From the NCBI GenBank assembly GCA_035048495.1, contig CM068546.1, positions 12,778,435-12,842,434 of the forward strand: DNA of 64,000 bases, given 5' to 3'. The notes under the pieces are model-generated. The model was not told the origin of the DNA, searched no databases, and was given only the letters and a program-made list of their open reading frames with translations. The translations under genes were made by a program, and so were the position numbers. Origin of the DNA: Euptelea pleiosperma. Its lineage: Eukaryota > Streptophyta > Magnoliopsida > Ranunculales > Eupteleaceae. Within the stretch, counting starts at the first letter, position 1, and each line of letters opens with the position of its first letter. This document shows positions 54,201 to 64,000 of the stretch, one piece after another.

Positions 54201-57200
54201 TGTTAAAATATTATTTACTATACGCATGTCTCACGTTCATTTAATCATTCATGTTTTAATTAGTTGAAAATTTTAGTACCTATTTTTTTATAAGTAAGAA
54301 TGATTTATATAAAAAAAAAAGAGGGAAGAATCCCTAGGAAAACAAACATACACCCATAAACCTAACTCCGTAAGGAAGGATTTAGGCCTAACAGTTCATC
54401 CCATCTGAACACAAAATGATCAAAAAAACACCCCCTAAATTCATGGGAAAAGGAAGTCCAAAGATAAAGGAAGATTTTAACTTTCAGAACCACCTCTTGA
54501 GCCCCTACTTCTTTCCCCTCGAAAATCCTAGAGTTCCTTTCCTTCCATAAAACCCACAAAATGGCGAAGGGGAGAATACGACAAAGGAGCCTCCCTCTAC
54601 CAAGAAAAGAATCATCTGAGGTGCTATGGAAGAAGCCTTCCACGTGATGTGGAACCACGAACTGAATACCGAACAAACTGGAGAAAGTCTGCCACACCTC
54701 CATACAGAAACTACAATGGATGAGCATGTATTCTACTGATCGGCCTTGGACTTTAACAACGTACAGCTGTTCGGCAACGTCATCCCCCAACTGATCAAAT
54801 GGTCCACCGTCAAGATCTTGTCAAGAATCGCAATCCAAATAAAGAACTTTACTCTTGTAGGAACAGGAGCCCCCAAATAACTGAGGCCGAGAAAATACCC
54901 TCTAACCCCGGGAAGTGGTGAGAGAAGGAGCTAACTAAGAAGATTCCCTACTTGTCCCACCTCAAAATCCTTATGTCCAACTCCGAGTACATATTAGGAT
55001 TCTCACCTATACCAAATAGGAGTAACGTGTTGTAAATAAGGTTGTAACCAGTAGATGAAGGTTGTAGATAGAAGAGGGAAAAGTGTAATGGAGGCAGAAG
55101 GTGGAGAAGGAGATTAGGGTTAGAGAGAGAAGTTGTGGGAAGAGGAGAGAATGAATTGTTTATTCATTCTCTCTCACACACTGTATATATATATGATGGG
55201 GAGAAACTACAAAAGAGAACACTATTCACGTGACACTATTCAAGTGGTACTATTCACGCGACACTATTCACGTGAAGAGTGAAAACCTAAAAAAGGCCCC
55301 ACGTGAGAAGTGGGACGCAACCCACTTGAGACACCCACGTGGGTGTATTACATAAACTCTAACACTCCCCCTCAAGCTGATGCGAAGATATCCATCAAGC
55401 TCAGCTTGCCAGTCAAGGTATGAAGAATAGACTTGTTCACCCCCTTTGTGAGTATGTCGACAACCTGTTCCTGTGTTCTCACATACGGAGTACAAATCAA
55501 TCCTTGTTGAAGTTTCTCTTTGATGAAGAGACGATCAACTTCAATATGCTTGGTCCTATCATGCTGGACTGGGTTGTGAGCAATGCTGATGGCAGCTTTG
55601 TTGTCACAGTAGAGGCTCATCGGCTCTGTCACCTGGAGTCCCAGTTCCTCAAGCATAGTCCTCAACTAAAGGAGTTCGCACACACCATGTGCCATAGAGC
55701 GAAATTCTGCCTCTGCACTGGATCGAGCTACAACTGGCTGCTTCTTGCTTCGCCAAGAGACAAGATTTCCTACAACAAGGGTACAATATCCTGACGTAGA
55801 CTAACGATCAGTAACTGAACCTGCCCAATCTGCGTTAGTATATGATTCTACTCTGAAGTGTCCATGTCGCCCGAACAGTATTCCACGACCTGGAAAGCCC
55901 TTGAAGTACCGAAGAACTCGGTGAACTACCTCAAGATGTGATGACCGTGGTGCATGCATAAACTGACTGAAAACACTAACAGCGTAAACAATATCCGGAC
56001 GGGTGTGTGCCAAGTAGATCAGCCTGTCAACCAAACGCTGAAACATAGCGACATCCTCAAGGGTGTCACCCTCTTCAGAATTCAGCCAATGGTTCTGATT
56101 AATTGGAGTCTCTGCTAGTCGAGCTCCCAAATACCCAGTCTCATCTAGAAGGTCCAATACATACCTCCGTTGAGAGATGAAGATGCCCTTCTGAGACCGA
56201 GCAACTTCAATTCCCAAGAAGAATTTCAATGACCCCAAATCCTTTGTCTCAAACTCCGAGGACAAGAAGGTCTTCAGCTGCTTTATCTTTTTAGGATCAT
56301 TCCCAGTGATGACAATGTCATCAACATAGACGATCAGTGCCGTGGTACTAGTCTGCTGGTGCTTCACAAACAACGTGTGATCGGTCTGACTCTACTTGTA
56401 GCCCACTCGTCTGATCGCACTGCTAAATCGCTCGAACCATGCCCTTGAGATGGTTTTAACCCATACAGGGCTTTCCTTAACTTGCACACCTTGTCGTCAC
56501 TTCCAGCAAGTGTCAACCCAGGTGGTAGTTTCATGTACACCTCTTCTGTCAGATCTCCATGCAGAAAGGCATTCTTCACATCTAGTTGATGTAATGGCCA
56601 GGACAGGTTGGCAGCTAAGGATAGAAGAACTCTGACTGAGTTCATCTTGGCCACAGGTGAAAAAGTCTCCTGATAGTCTATCCCATATGTCTGAGTGAAT
56701 CCCAATCACTGAAGGACCTTCTAAAACCCAGATTCCACAAAGCAAACCCTTCACTTCTCACCACACAGTCCTGAATCACAGCTCCTTTACAATTAGAAAG
56801 CAAAAACATGATGGGAAAATCCTCTTTGAGAGACTCTTCCCCACACCACTTGTCCTCCCAAAAGCGAACCTTGTCCCCCTTCCCAACCTCAAAGGTAATA
56901 CCTCTCTCAAAACACTAGTAAGAGCTAGTAATACCTTTCCACATGCTAACACCATAAGACGACAAAACTAAAGAGCTTTCCTAACCAAACTGCATCACCC
57001 TGTGTTTGCTGCCAATGACCAAACGCCACAAACTCTCTACCTCCTCCCCAAACCTCCACAGCCACTTCCCTTGAAGCGCCACATTCATATCTCAAAGGTG
57101 CCTGAAGCCCAATCCACAAGATGGAACTTATGACTATCCCCCTAATCGTCCCACAAAAAGTCTCTCATAGTGTTTTCTAATCTGTGAGCTACAGAAATTG

Positions 57201-60200
57201 GAATAGAAAACAAGGACAGAAGGTGAATATGCAAACTAGAGAGGGCACTTTTGATAAGAGTTACCTCCCACCTTTGGATAGAAATCTACCCCTCCACCCT
57301 ATTAGCCTCCTCCCAAATCTTTCAACCACGGGGTTCCAAATAGCCTTATCCTTATACTTAGCTCCTAGAGGAAGCCCAAGATAATTAGATGGCAAACAAC
57401 CAAAACTACAACCCAAACTAGTCGCCAAGCTCCTCAAATTCCGCACTTTCCTCACACCAAAGGGCTTACTCTTCAGTAAGTTCACTCGAAGACTTGAAAC
57501 CACCTCAAAACAACGGAGGATACATCTAAGGTAACGGAGCTGGTTGTGGGAGGCATTCGAGATCGTGTCATTTGCAAACTAAAGGTGAGTAATCATGGGG
57601 CCACTGCTACCTACCTGAAATCCCTCCAAAAAACCTCCTTCAGTTGCTCTGCTAGCAATGCTCCCAAGAGCTTCCACTACCACCACAAACAAAAAGGGGG
57701 ATAGCGGATCTCCTTGTCTCCACCCCATCAGAAAAGAAACCAACTTCAACCATCGACCCCTCTTCCACCCTATTGGTCTCCCCTCCTACAGCAGTAACAT
57801 TGCCAATAGGGTTCCCATCATCCTTGAGTAGCGTAGACAAATGTTTAAGCTCTATGGCTCTGAACAATTCGAACACTTTCTGCTCATGGCCACCATAAGA
57901 CAAGCCCAAAAACCTGCTGAATCCCAAAATCTTCCTCAACACCCAATCTGAGGGCTCCGACGAACCCTCTAAATCGTATTCACTCTCCATGCCTTCAGCA
58001 AAAGAAACAGAACCAGAGACTTCTACAGGAAGCGATACTACAACATTACCACGAGGACCAATATCGAGCTCACGTGATCCTATTTACTTCATCAGCCCAA
58101 GTAATCATTTTTGCACCCCCTGAATTCCTCCTGCATGTGTGTTATCGGCATAACGCAAAAAGGGTTTATTACGTCAAGCACCTCCACCAATCCGTTTCCG
58201 TCGGAGCTTCTGCGTTACCATCCACGTCGATTCCTTCAGAGACCCACCTTTTGGCCAAAATTTTAAATGAATTTTGAATGGCAAACCTGATTTATGCTCT
58301 TTTTGTACTGTATTTTCCATATGTCAAATTATTAACTATGATACGACATAAACATGAGCACATGATCCCCTACTGTAAACTTAAATAACCTAAATTTAAA
58401 TACTTGCTATATTATATATAAATGACCATAAAGATGATATACAATACATAGAAAAAAATCATTATGATATTTAATATGATAATTGAATAGTAGGGTTTTG
58501 ACTTAAGTTGCATATAATAAAAGAGAGAGAGATGTTTATGCAAACTTTATATTACCTACGAATAACTGTAGATCTGTGTCATTTTTATACTACCTTGTTA
58601 GAGGAATGATCCGAATCTTATGCTCTTTCTTGATATTTTCTAATATCTATACTTTTAATAACATAAATTTTTTATAAGTTTTTTTTATACATACTTAATG
58701 CAAATGTGTAGATTTGTATGTCAATAATGCTACTGATCTTGTTAGTGGCATGATTCAAATTCTATGCTTTTTTTATTTTTAGGAAAACAAGAATATAAAA
58801 TAAATAATTTCGGTATACATGTGTACGTAACCGATTTTCTTTTGGTTATATACATACGTTTTATTTAAATAAATTAAATTTTACATATTTTATTTTTTAT
58901 AAGTTTTAATATTTTGATGAATTTTTCTTTTTAGAACTTTATTGGACCTTTTAAAGAATATATAATTCATTTTCCAATTGTTGTAGTTTCATCAATTTAT
59001 GGCAAATTGTTTTGTTATTAAATTTTATAATATTTTTAGGGTAAATTAGTATGACCACCCTAAAAAATTGGCGATATTTGTATGACCCCCTGCTAGTTTC
59101 ACTTTGTTGCATGTACCCCCTTGACCTCTATTTTGTCCACTTTGAGTTAAATGGGTGTTAACTTTATAGAGATTGACTGTTTTTCCCTTTACTAATCTAT
59201 GAATTTTACAAACGTGAGTTCGCGTCAGTCAGTCTCTGACCTTGTGTCAGATGTCTGACCCTTCAAAACTTTTGGAAATGCTTACTTGCTTGGTGGGGGA
59301 GTAAAACTTGTCACAGCGCACAATCCGAGCCATGTGGTACACTCTTAGTGGACACTGACCGTATAGATGTTTGGCCGGTCCCTCGGTGGACCTTTAAACC
59401 AAAAATCTGCCTGTGATTTCTAAGAGATTCGATTGAAGTTATTTTCATGGGTTGATTTTAACAGTAGGAATTTGAGAATTATTGAGCGTTATTTGGGTGC
59501 CAAGATCCAAAGGTTGTAAATCACTAATCAGGCTGATTTTTGGTTTATAGATCCACTGAGGGACTGGCCAAACATCCATATGGTCAGCGTCCACTAAGAG
59601 TGTGCCACGTGGCTCATATTTTGTATTGTGACAGAAGCTTTGGCACAACGCTCTGACAGAAGTTTTACTAGGGGAGAGCAATGCAAAAACAGAGAATGCA
59701 CAGAACAGTTCTATACCTCCGGCATTAACCAACTGTACTCAGCTTCAAGTGCTCAACCTCAATTCTAATAGTTTTACCGGCAGCGTCCCAGTTTGGTTCT
59801 GCTCCTCTTCCTCTTCTTCCCTCTAGAAATTCCTATTGCCTAATAACTTTCTTTTAGGGACACTGTCTTTGGAGCTTGGAAACTGCAAGAACCTAAGGAC
59901 ACTTGATCTTAGCTTCAACATTCTAATCGGTTCAATTCCTTCAAAAATCTGGGCACTTCCCAATCTTTCCGATTTCGAATAAAATAACTGATTTTCTACA
60001 CATAAACCAAATTTTAGAACGAGACCCAACAAACTTTGGGAAAGCTCTGGTTCTCCCCAAATGGTGTTCTTATTGGGGGTTAATTGCACATTTCCTCCAA
60101 AGAATTCAGCAAAGCACAACTGAAATTCCATATTGCACCAGAAATAGGAACGGACATTGTATCTCTTGAATGAAATCACCCAAAAACGCACCAGAACATG

Positions 60201-63200
60201 AAGAAAACCCAAAACAATTCTGAAAGAACTACATTTTTCACACAACTGATCAATGTTTTGCTGGTTTCTTGAACAATAAAATGCTTCAATCCTAGGGCAA
60301 CAAACTAAAATACCTAAAAATTGCAGAGCTTCAAGCCATCTGCATTTCAACAAATTCGAGCAAAAGAAATAAAGTGCAGCACATTTGTATCGCATGAAGC
60401 TCTGTATCAAGTGGGATGAACTTCTTTAACTGAAAATCTCGCTAATGGCAACCAGCAGCAAAGCAATTGAATAATCTTCAATTGATGCTCTGATAAATCT
60501 CAGAAAAAGATAAGCTTTCAAAAAAAACAAGTGAATATGGAGAGAGAGTAGAAGAGTTTGGTTGGGAAGAGGGTTTGTCCGAGGAGAAAAGGGATGGACT
60601 CTGAAAGTTTACAGTGATAAAAGTATCTGACAACAAGGTCACCACCAAAAAGTTTTAAAGGATTGTCAATCAGTCTCACGCAATCATTTACAAAGTTAAC
60701 ACCGTCTAAGTCAAAGTGGACAAAATAAAGGCCAAGGGGGGACATGCAACAAAGTTAAACTAACGGGGGGTCATACAAATATCGCCAATCTTTTAGGGGG
60801 GTCATACTAATTTACCCTATTTTTAACTGGTTGGAAACGTCTCATTTCATACCACACAAATCACGGATTTGTGCCATCTTGGCCAATCTAGATCGAGATA
60901 CTTTAAACCATGGGTATTGCCCAATAAAATATCTCGTTTAGAAAATGAAAGTCCATGTTTAGAAGTTTCCTTTCCCCTTAAAACTTGTAATTCCGTGAAA
61001 AGCAAGGATTTGAACACACAATTCTTGGACATGGATCCTCCAAAACACATATATTTGTAATTCTTAAATTACAAATTCAAATCTTAGCTCAAATCCTAGT
61101 TATCAAATAGACCTCAGAGTTTTGGCTAGGAGGAGATGATAGGTGTCGAAAATGTTTATGGCTATGAACTTCACATTTGTTACGTATTTTTCCATTATGC
61201 AGTAAATGTGACGATTTGATGATCATAGTCAATTCTACGTGCAATTCTAACTGTTTTTGGCTAACAAGCTCTTAGATACTTGCATCAGCATGTAACAGAA
61301 TGCCACGAACTTTCATTTCCACACTACATATGGTTGTTTATTATATTTTGATGGGTTATGAGTATTTTTCGTGCTTGTTTAATAATTTCCCAAAGTTTCA
61401 GCAATATTTCCATCATTGCCATGAAAAATGTATTATTTCCACACTTGGTCCCACGAAAATTTCCATTCTTGGGCTGAGAGAAATTAACGTCAATATTGAA
61501 ATTTAATACCTCAAGATTTATTTTGACTAGTTTGGAAACAGAAATATTTTCAGTGTGGAAATAATACAATGATGGAGATTTTGGTGAAAACTTTAGGAAA
61601 TGGTAAAAGAAGCATAAAATACACCCATATGCCATCAAATTATATTATACAGCTGTATGGAGTGTGAAAATGAATGACCATAGCATTCTACAAGAAGCTA
61701 ATGTAGCTACCTGAGAGTCTAACAGATAAAAACAGCAACAACTACAAATGAAAATAATCATGACCATCCGAACTTTTCTTGCCTTCTCCTCTTGAGGTCG
61801 AGTGCTATGGCGGATTCTCCCGTTTGCTGTCTTATGTTCTAGAGAAGATCACTAGCTCCCACTTGGCTCCTTGTCTGGCTTCTTTGTCTGGTTCACCTAA
61901 AGTAAGCCTTCTCGGCCTTCTTAGGGCCATTGTATTTGCTTTGGTGTTTGGCCCGGTGCCCTAATAAAGTCTATACTTACCAAAAAAAAAAAAAACTTAT
62001 CACATTAAGTTCATTACATCAAATATAACTTTAATTACATATCAGGTCACAAACACGTAGACCTTTAGCTCCCATCATCTTCATCGTGGCTAGGACCCTA
62101 AGAGTATTGATTCCCTATGTAATTATAGTACAAGACCCCTGACGAAAAATGTAAATTACATGCGTAAACAATATAAACTATCAATTAGAACGTTCACATT
62201 TCTATGCTTTTTGGATTCTTTAGTTTTTAATTGATAAAATACTATAATATTAAACTAACTAAAATTATACAATGCATCATATATGCGTACATTTAATACA
62301 TTAAGGTTTCCCTGATTAAAAAAATTCAATTACATTTTTTAATTATAAAAACACATAATAAATAATTAATGAATCATAATTTGTTTACATTAAGAAATGA
62401 ATATCAGGTACAATTTAAAAATCATATATACCATTAACTTATAACATTTGCCAAATTTCTGTATTTTTAAAATATTATTTGCAAAAAATTTAAAAATTAA
62501 GTTTTAGGAGAAAAAAAACTTAATCCGACAAAGTTGTAGATCTGTCTAAGTTATACAACATATAATTCATTCATATACAACCATGGATGTCTAAGGTGAA
62601 AACCAAGGAAATTAGGGTTTTCCCAAATTTCGAAAAATTTCACTGAAAAAATCCTTAAATTTGTGTACAAAACCGGTGTAAATGCATCATAAATCTATAA
62701 ATCTGATGCATTTAAAACTCAAAACTTTATTTCTAAGAAGAAATAATAATAAATTTGAGTTTAATCAAAAGACTTTGTAATTAATCTTGAAATTTTTCAA
62801 ACCCCACAAATTTCATTTCGATCCACTCTATCGATCGATTTTTCAACAAAAAGATCCAAGTGGAGTGGTACTTTTTCTGTTAGAATGATTGGAAATCAAT
62901 TCCAAAAAAATTAGATTTGGAGAAGTTTAAAGAGATTTTCACACTTCATCGAAATATTTCAACTAGCATTATACAGTTTTCTTTATACGAAATTAATCGT
63001 AAATGTTGCAGCACAAAATATTATATTTCCACTGTAAGTAATGTTTTCTAATGGTATGCCTGCCATATTTCCACTATAAGTAATGTTTCCTAATGGTCTG
63101 CCTCGAAATAGAAATATTTCACAAAATAAACGAAACTTAATACCTTGGAAACACATTTTAACTAAATGAGTAGAAGTAACTGGTTAAATATGACTGTTAT

Positions 63201-63979
63201 TGCTATAGATATCCACCTTCCATATAAAAGGACCAGTAATCATTTAGGAAACCAAGTGTGGTCATGCAAGATATTTATGACCTACATCCATGGTTTAAAA
63301 TTTCGGAATGTTTCGTATGTTCCATTTCGTAATGTTTCGGTTTGTTTCGTCGAGACAAACTAAGACAATCCGATACAATCAAAAAAAATAAAAAATATGA
63401 TTTCTTGATTTTGGAAATATTTCGAAATGTTCAGGAATGTTTCGGAAATTTTGTTTTTCACTATTTTTTCCATGTTTCATGAATGTTTAGTTTCGAACTT
63501 TGTCTCGGTTTTTCACTCGACCGAGACAGTCTTCCGAAACGAATTTTTAAACCTTGCTTCCATCACAATGTAGACATAATGATGCAGATGTAAATATTCC
63601 AAAAGCAATAAGCTCCAAATTCTTAAAAGGGCTAACTTTGTGACAAAAGACATGAATACATATCACATATATAAAATATTAAAGAAAATCAAATGCTCAA
63701 ATAGAAAAAGAAGCACATGACAAAATAAAAATAAAAAAATCACCAAAAAGAAGCAGAGGAAGGAGAAGAAGCATACAATCTTCAAATGCTAAATCTCACC
63801 TAGCACTTCCTCTTCCCTTCTCTTATAGGCTACAGGGTACATCTTCAGGAGCAAGCAATGGAGCAATCGACAAATAGTGGGAAAATGATTATATGGGCAC
63901 CTGCATATAGGACAGTAAGACTCGTGCAAACCACTCATGGCTTTATGGACACACCAGAAACAAGAAAGGTGGCCACACG
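51231..63979 (-). CDS. PRT1: PRT1-type N-degron RING E3 ubiquitin ligase (3' part, interrupted by an 11.7-kb intron)
   Basis: On the - strand, exons 63979-63800, 52127-51546 and 51434-51231 splice with GT-AG signals in matching phase. The first visible exon starts inside RING finger 1: [29 protein letters not shown], then [14 protein letters not shown]. The second encodes [17 protein letters not shown], a linker with a duplicated 59-residue unit, and [20 protein letters not shown]. The third gives CGHVYCESC (across the junction), [20 protein letters not shown] and GSPSA. RING 2 ligands (CxxC, CGH, CxxC, CxxC) are complete. PRT1 recognises bulky aromatic N-terminal residues and ubiquitinates such proteins in the plant N-degron pathway. 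The N-terminus lies beyond 64000. PRT1 normally continues into a ZZ zinc-binding domain. A good donor (T|GTATGT at 51231/51230) exists but no ZZ exon was found downstream; reading through gives a stop at 51193. It may be truncated by the retrotransposon block, or the last exon may be distant. Confidence 0.85.
51600..51955 (-). repeat. In-frame 177-bp tandem duplication inside PRT1 exon
   Basis: Two adjacent copies encode [20 protein letters not shown]... and [20 protein letters not shown]..., then [17 protein letters not shown] and SISDV in both. About 5 of the first 50 residues differ. The downstream copy runs on into RING 2 ([10 protein letters not shown]). In the upstream copy the RING start is replaced by AGFQQQ. 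The unit is 59 codons and keeps the frame. Confidence 0.9.
52230..53850. other. PRT1 intron, unique-looking AT-rich DNA
   Basis: No recognisable gene or named repeat. Short open frames at 52260-52870 have no domain. At 53780-53850 (cagcaagttagtgggtaaa, gttttgaacccaggtcgtgg) the sequence resembles retroelement-flank text and leads into the TRIM. Confidence 0.4.
53857..54164 (-). mobile_element. Complete TRIM (terminal-repeat retrotransposon in miniature)
   Basis: In the - strand sense, two LTRs of about 115-120 bp (54164-54045 and 53971-53857) both begin TGTTAGCA and end TTTAACA. Between them, 73 bp contain a primer-binding site TGGGATCAGAGCC directly after the 5' LTR (compare copia TGGTATCAGAGC) and a purine tract CCGAGGGGAG directly before the 3' LTR. 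Flanks are GTATT (53852-53856) and GCATT (54165-54169), a 5-bp target duplication with one change. There is no coding capacity. It lies inside the PRT1 intron, in the same orientation as the gene. Confidence 0.85.
54280..55027 (-). pseudogene. LINE 3' part (distal half of a split element)
   Basis: The - strand encodes [20 protein letters not shown], then [60 protein letters not shown]: the zf-RVT region and LINE tail, with frameshifts. The A-tail is seen as T/A-rich sequence at 54283-54325. It is the continuation of 56707-58075 across the copia insertion. Confidence 0.8.
55028..55364 (-). repeat. Copia 3' LTR (- strand) with polypurine tract
   Basis: TGTTGTAAATAAGG...ctctaaca, with the same architecture as 50305-50671: a shorter TA run, actattcacgtg-type repeats at 55220-55289, and cccacgtgggtgt. 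On its right it abuts ctccccctcaag, the polypurine tract CTTGAGGGGGAG in the - strand sense. Confidence 0.85.
55365..56706 (-). pseudogene. Ty1/copia reverse transcriptase and RNase H (- strand), 5'-truncated
   Basis: Right to left: [51 protein letters not shown] (56705-56445), frameshift, [16 protein letters not shown] with the catalytic [50 protein letters not shown] (56373-55801), one stop, then [44 protein letters not shown] (55665-55372). It stops abruptly at 56706 within the RT N-terminus, where LINE sequence takes over. Gag and integrase are missing. Confidence 0.88.
56707..58075 (-). pseudogene. LINE ORF2, internally deleted (proximal half of a split element)
   Basis: On the - strand, 58010-57830 encodes [20 protein letters not shown] and [20 protein letters not shown], a pre-endonuclease linker. 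This runs almost directly into [16 protein letters not shown] (about 57715-57660), FANDTI (a changed FADD box), [36 protein letters not shown] and [16 protein letters not shown] (57503-57261), and then the downstream [20 protein letters not shown] (near 56860). The endonuclease and the first RT blocks are missing, so an internal deletion has joined the linker to late RT. It continues at 55027. Confidence 0.8.
58076..59038. other. PRT1 intron, no gene supported
   Basis: 58080-58280 is GC-richer (cgtttccgtcggagcttctg) and may be more LINE. The remainder is plain AT-rich intron. Confidence 0.4.
59299..59669. mobile_element. Family A MITE copy nested in the Pack-type element
   Basis: gagtaaaacttgtcacagcg, caatccgagccatgtgg and gaccgtatagatgtttggcc pair with ccaaacatccatatggtcag, gtgtgccacgtggctcatat and gacagaagttttact. 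It is full length, with CACGTG retained on the right arm and decayed to CATGTG on the left. Confidence 0.75.
59690..59990 (+). pseudogene. Captured fragment of a BRI1-like leucine-rich repeat receptor kinase
   Basis: The + strand reads [39 protein letters not shown], stop, [51 protein letters not shown], stop. These are plant extracellular LRRs (LxxLxLxxNxxxGxIP). The order VPxxFC-S-rich, [15 protein letters not shown], IPxxIWxLPNLSD is characteristic of the BRI1/BRL group. Only about four repeats are present, with two stops and no kinase domain, so it is a gene fragment carried by the element. Sequence past 60000 within the element was not identified. Confidence 0.8.
60840..61775. other. PRT1 intron, weak dispersed repeat
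   Basis: 60885-61110 (ttcctttcccctta, cttgtaattccgtgaa, aattcttggacatggatcct, cccaaaacac-like, atcaaatagacctcagagt) resembles 12040-12190 and, inverted, 10385-10500. This is an unclassified short element whose ends were not defined. The remainder has no recognised feature. Confidence 0.35.
61775..61996 (+). mobile_element. LINE 3' UTR tail with poly-A
   Basis: ttgccttctcctcttgaggt, gctgtcttatgttctagaga, ggctccttgtctggcttctt and gtgccctaataaagtctata (with an AATAAA signal) end in 14 A at 61981-61994. This is a 5'-truncated LINE or a processed retro-copy. Confidence 0.5.
62000..63280. other. PRT1 intron, AT-rich, no gene
   Basis: No coding sequence or named repeat. 63030-63100 contains a short direct repeat (atatttccactgtaagtaat, gttttctaatggt, repeated as catatttccactataagtaa, gtttcctaatggt). 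Confidence 0.45.
63289..63556. mobile_element. hAT MITE, CATGGTTTAAAA family (copy 3)
   Basis: CATGGTTTAAAATTTCGGAA on the left, cgaatttttaaaccttg on the right, and internal aatgtttcgg words as in the copy at 47041. Flanks CCTACATC (63281-63288) and CTTCCATC (63557-63564) agree at 6 of 8 positions. It lies about 245 bp downstream of a PRT1 exon, inside the large intron. Confidence 0.75.
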
Positions 63980-64000
63980 CTGCAAGGGGAAAAAAGAAAT

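Larger units (their letters stand above)
59039..60817. mobile_element. Pack-type TIR element carrying a receptor-kinase fragment
   Basis: The left arm gggtaaattagtatgaccac, ttggcgatatttgtatgacc, actttgttgcatgtaccccc, ttgtccactttgagtt pairs with the right arm aagtcaaagtggacaa, ggggggacatgcaacaaagt, gggtcatacaaatatcgcc, gggtcatactaatttaccc (each arm about 140 bp). The flanks are TATTTTTA on both sides (59031-59038 and 60818-60825). The arm layout, with evenly spaced C-runs and a gtccact...gtgtt segment, parallels family B. There is no transposase. Cargo: a family A MITE (59299-59669) and an LRR fragment (59690-59990). It lies inside the PRT1 intron. Confidence 0.8.

Noticed and set aside
58074..58277. 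67-codon + frame
   Set aside because: No domain; GC-richer DNA adjoining the LINE, possibly more of its degraded linker.
59823..60410. 195-codon - strand frame in the Pack-type element
   Set aside because: Its right part is antisense to the LRR fragment and the remainder shows no recognisable domain.

Overview
This window is nuclear DNA from a flowering plant, very probably a eudicot tree or shrub. It is AT-rich and has GT-AG introns, TATA boxes, plant gene families (PRT1, DeSI/PPPDE, secreted glycine-rich proteins), Ty1/copia, L1-type LINE, hAT and MULE relics, and a block that looks like mitochondrial DNA. The sequence alone does not fix the species. One assembly gap of 100 N lies at 46328-46427.

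Layout. 1-4100: LTR-like debris, a complete non-autonomous hAT element (1864-2856, perfect 8-bp target duplication) and two foldback MITEs next to a promoter. 4130-9700: an apparently intact PPPDE/DeSI thiol-isopeptidase gene on the + strand (306 aa, four coding exons, TATA box, probable 5' UTR intron). 10000-18500: dense MITEs of two families, two of three copies of a MULE-like foldback with 9-bp target duplications, a (CT)n foldback, and a LINE tail that carries two shorter retro-insertions sharing one target sequence. 18400-44600: an array of three related secreted glycine-rich protein genes (21687, 32604 and 43605, spaced about 11 kb) with shared promoters and 3' flanks. The first copy has lost its promoter to a 3-kb insertion; a 3'-flank fragment that may belong to the second copy lies 5.6 kb away. 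Between them are a 2.2-kb probable mitochondrial insertion, a LINE pseudogene, small hairpin elements, tandem repeats and a truncated tRNA-Lys. 44600-50700: a 5'-truncated LINE RNase H fragment with its own target duplication, and a rearranged Ty1/copia element broken into opposite orientations beside the gap. 51200-64000: the 3' part of a PRT1-type N-degron E3 ligase gene on the - strand. Its exons are separated by an 11.7-kb intron holding a complete TRIM, a LINE split by a truncated copia element, and a Pack-type element carrying a BRI1-like receptor kinase fragment. The 5' end lies beyond the window, and the expected ZZ-domain exon is not visible downstream.

Only five protein genes look cellular: the DeSI-like gene, three GRPs and PRT1. 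There is no operon logic. The main story is how mobile DNA has reshaped these genes: promoters split, an intron inflated, G-box motifs carried by MITE ends, and an in-frame 59-residue duplication inside PRT1 next to its second RING finger.
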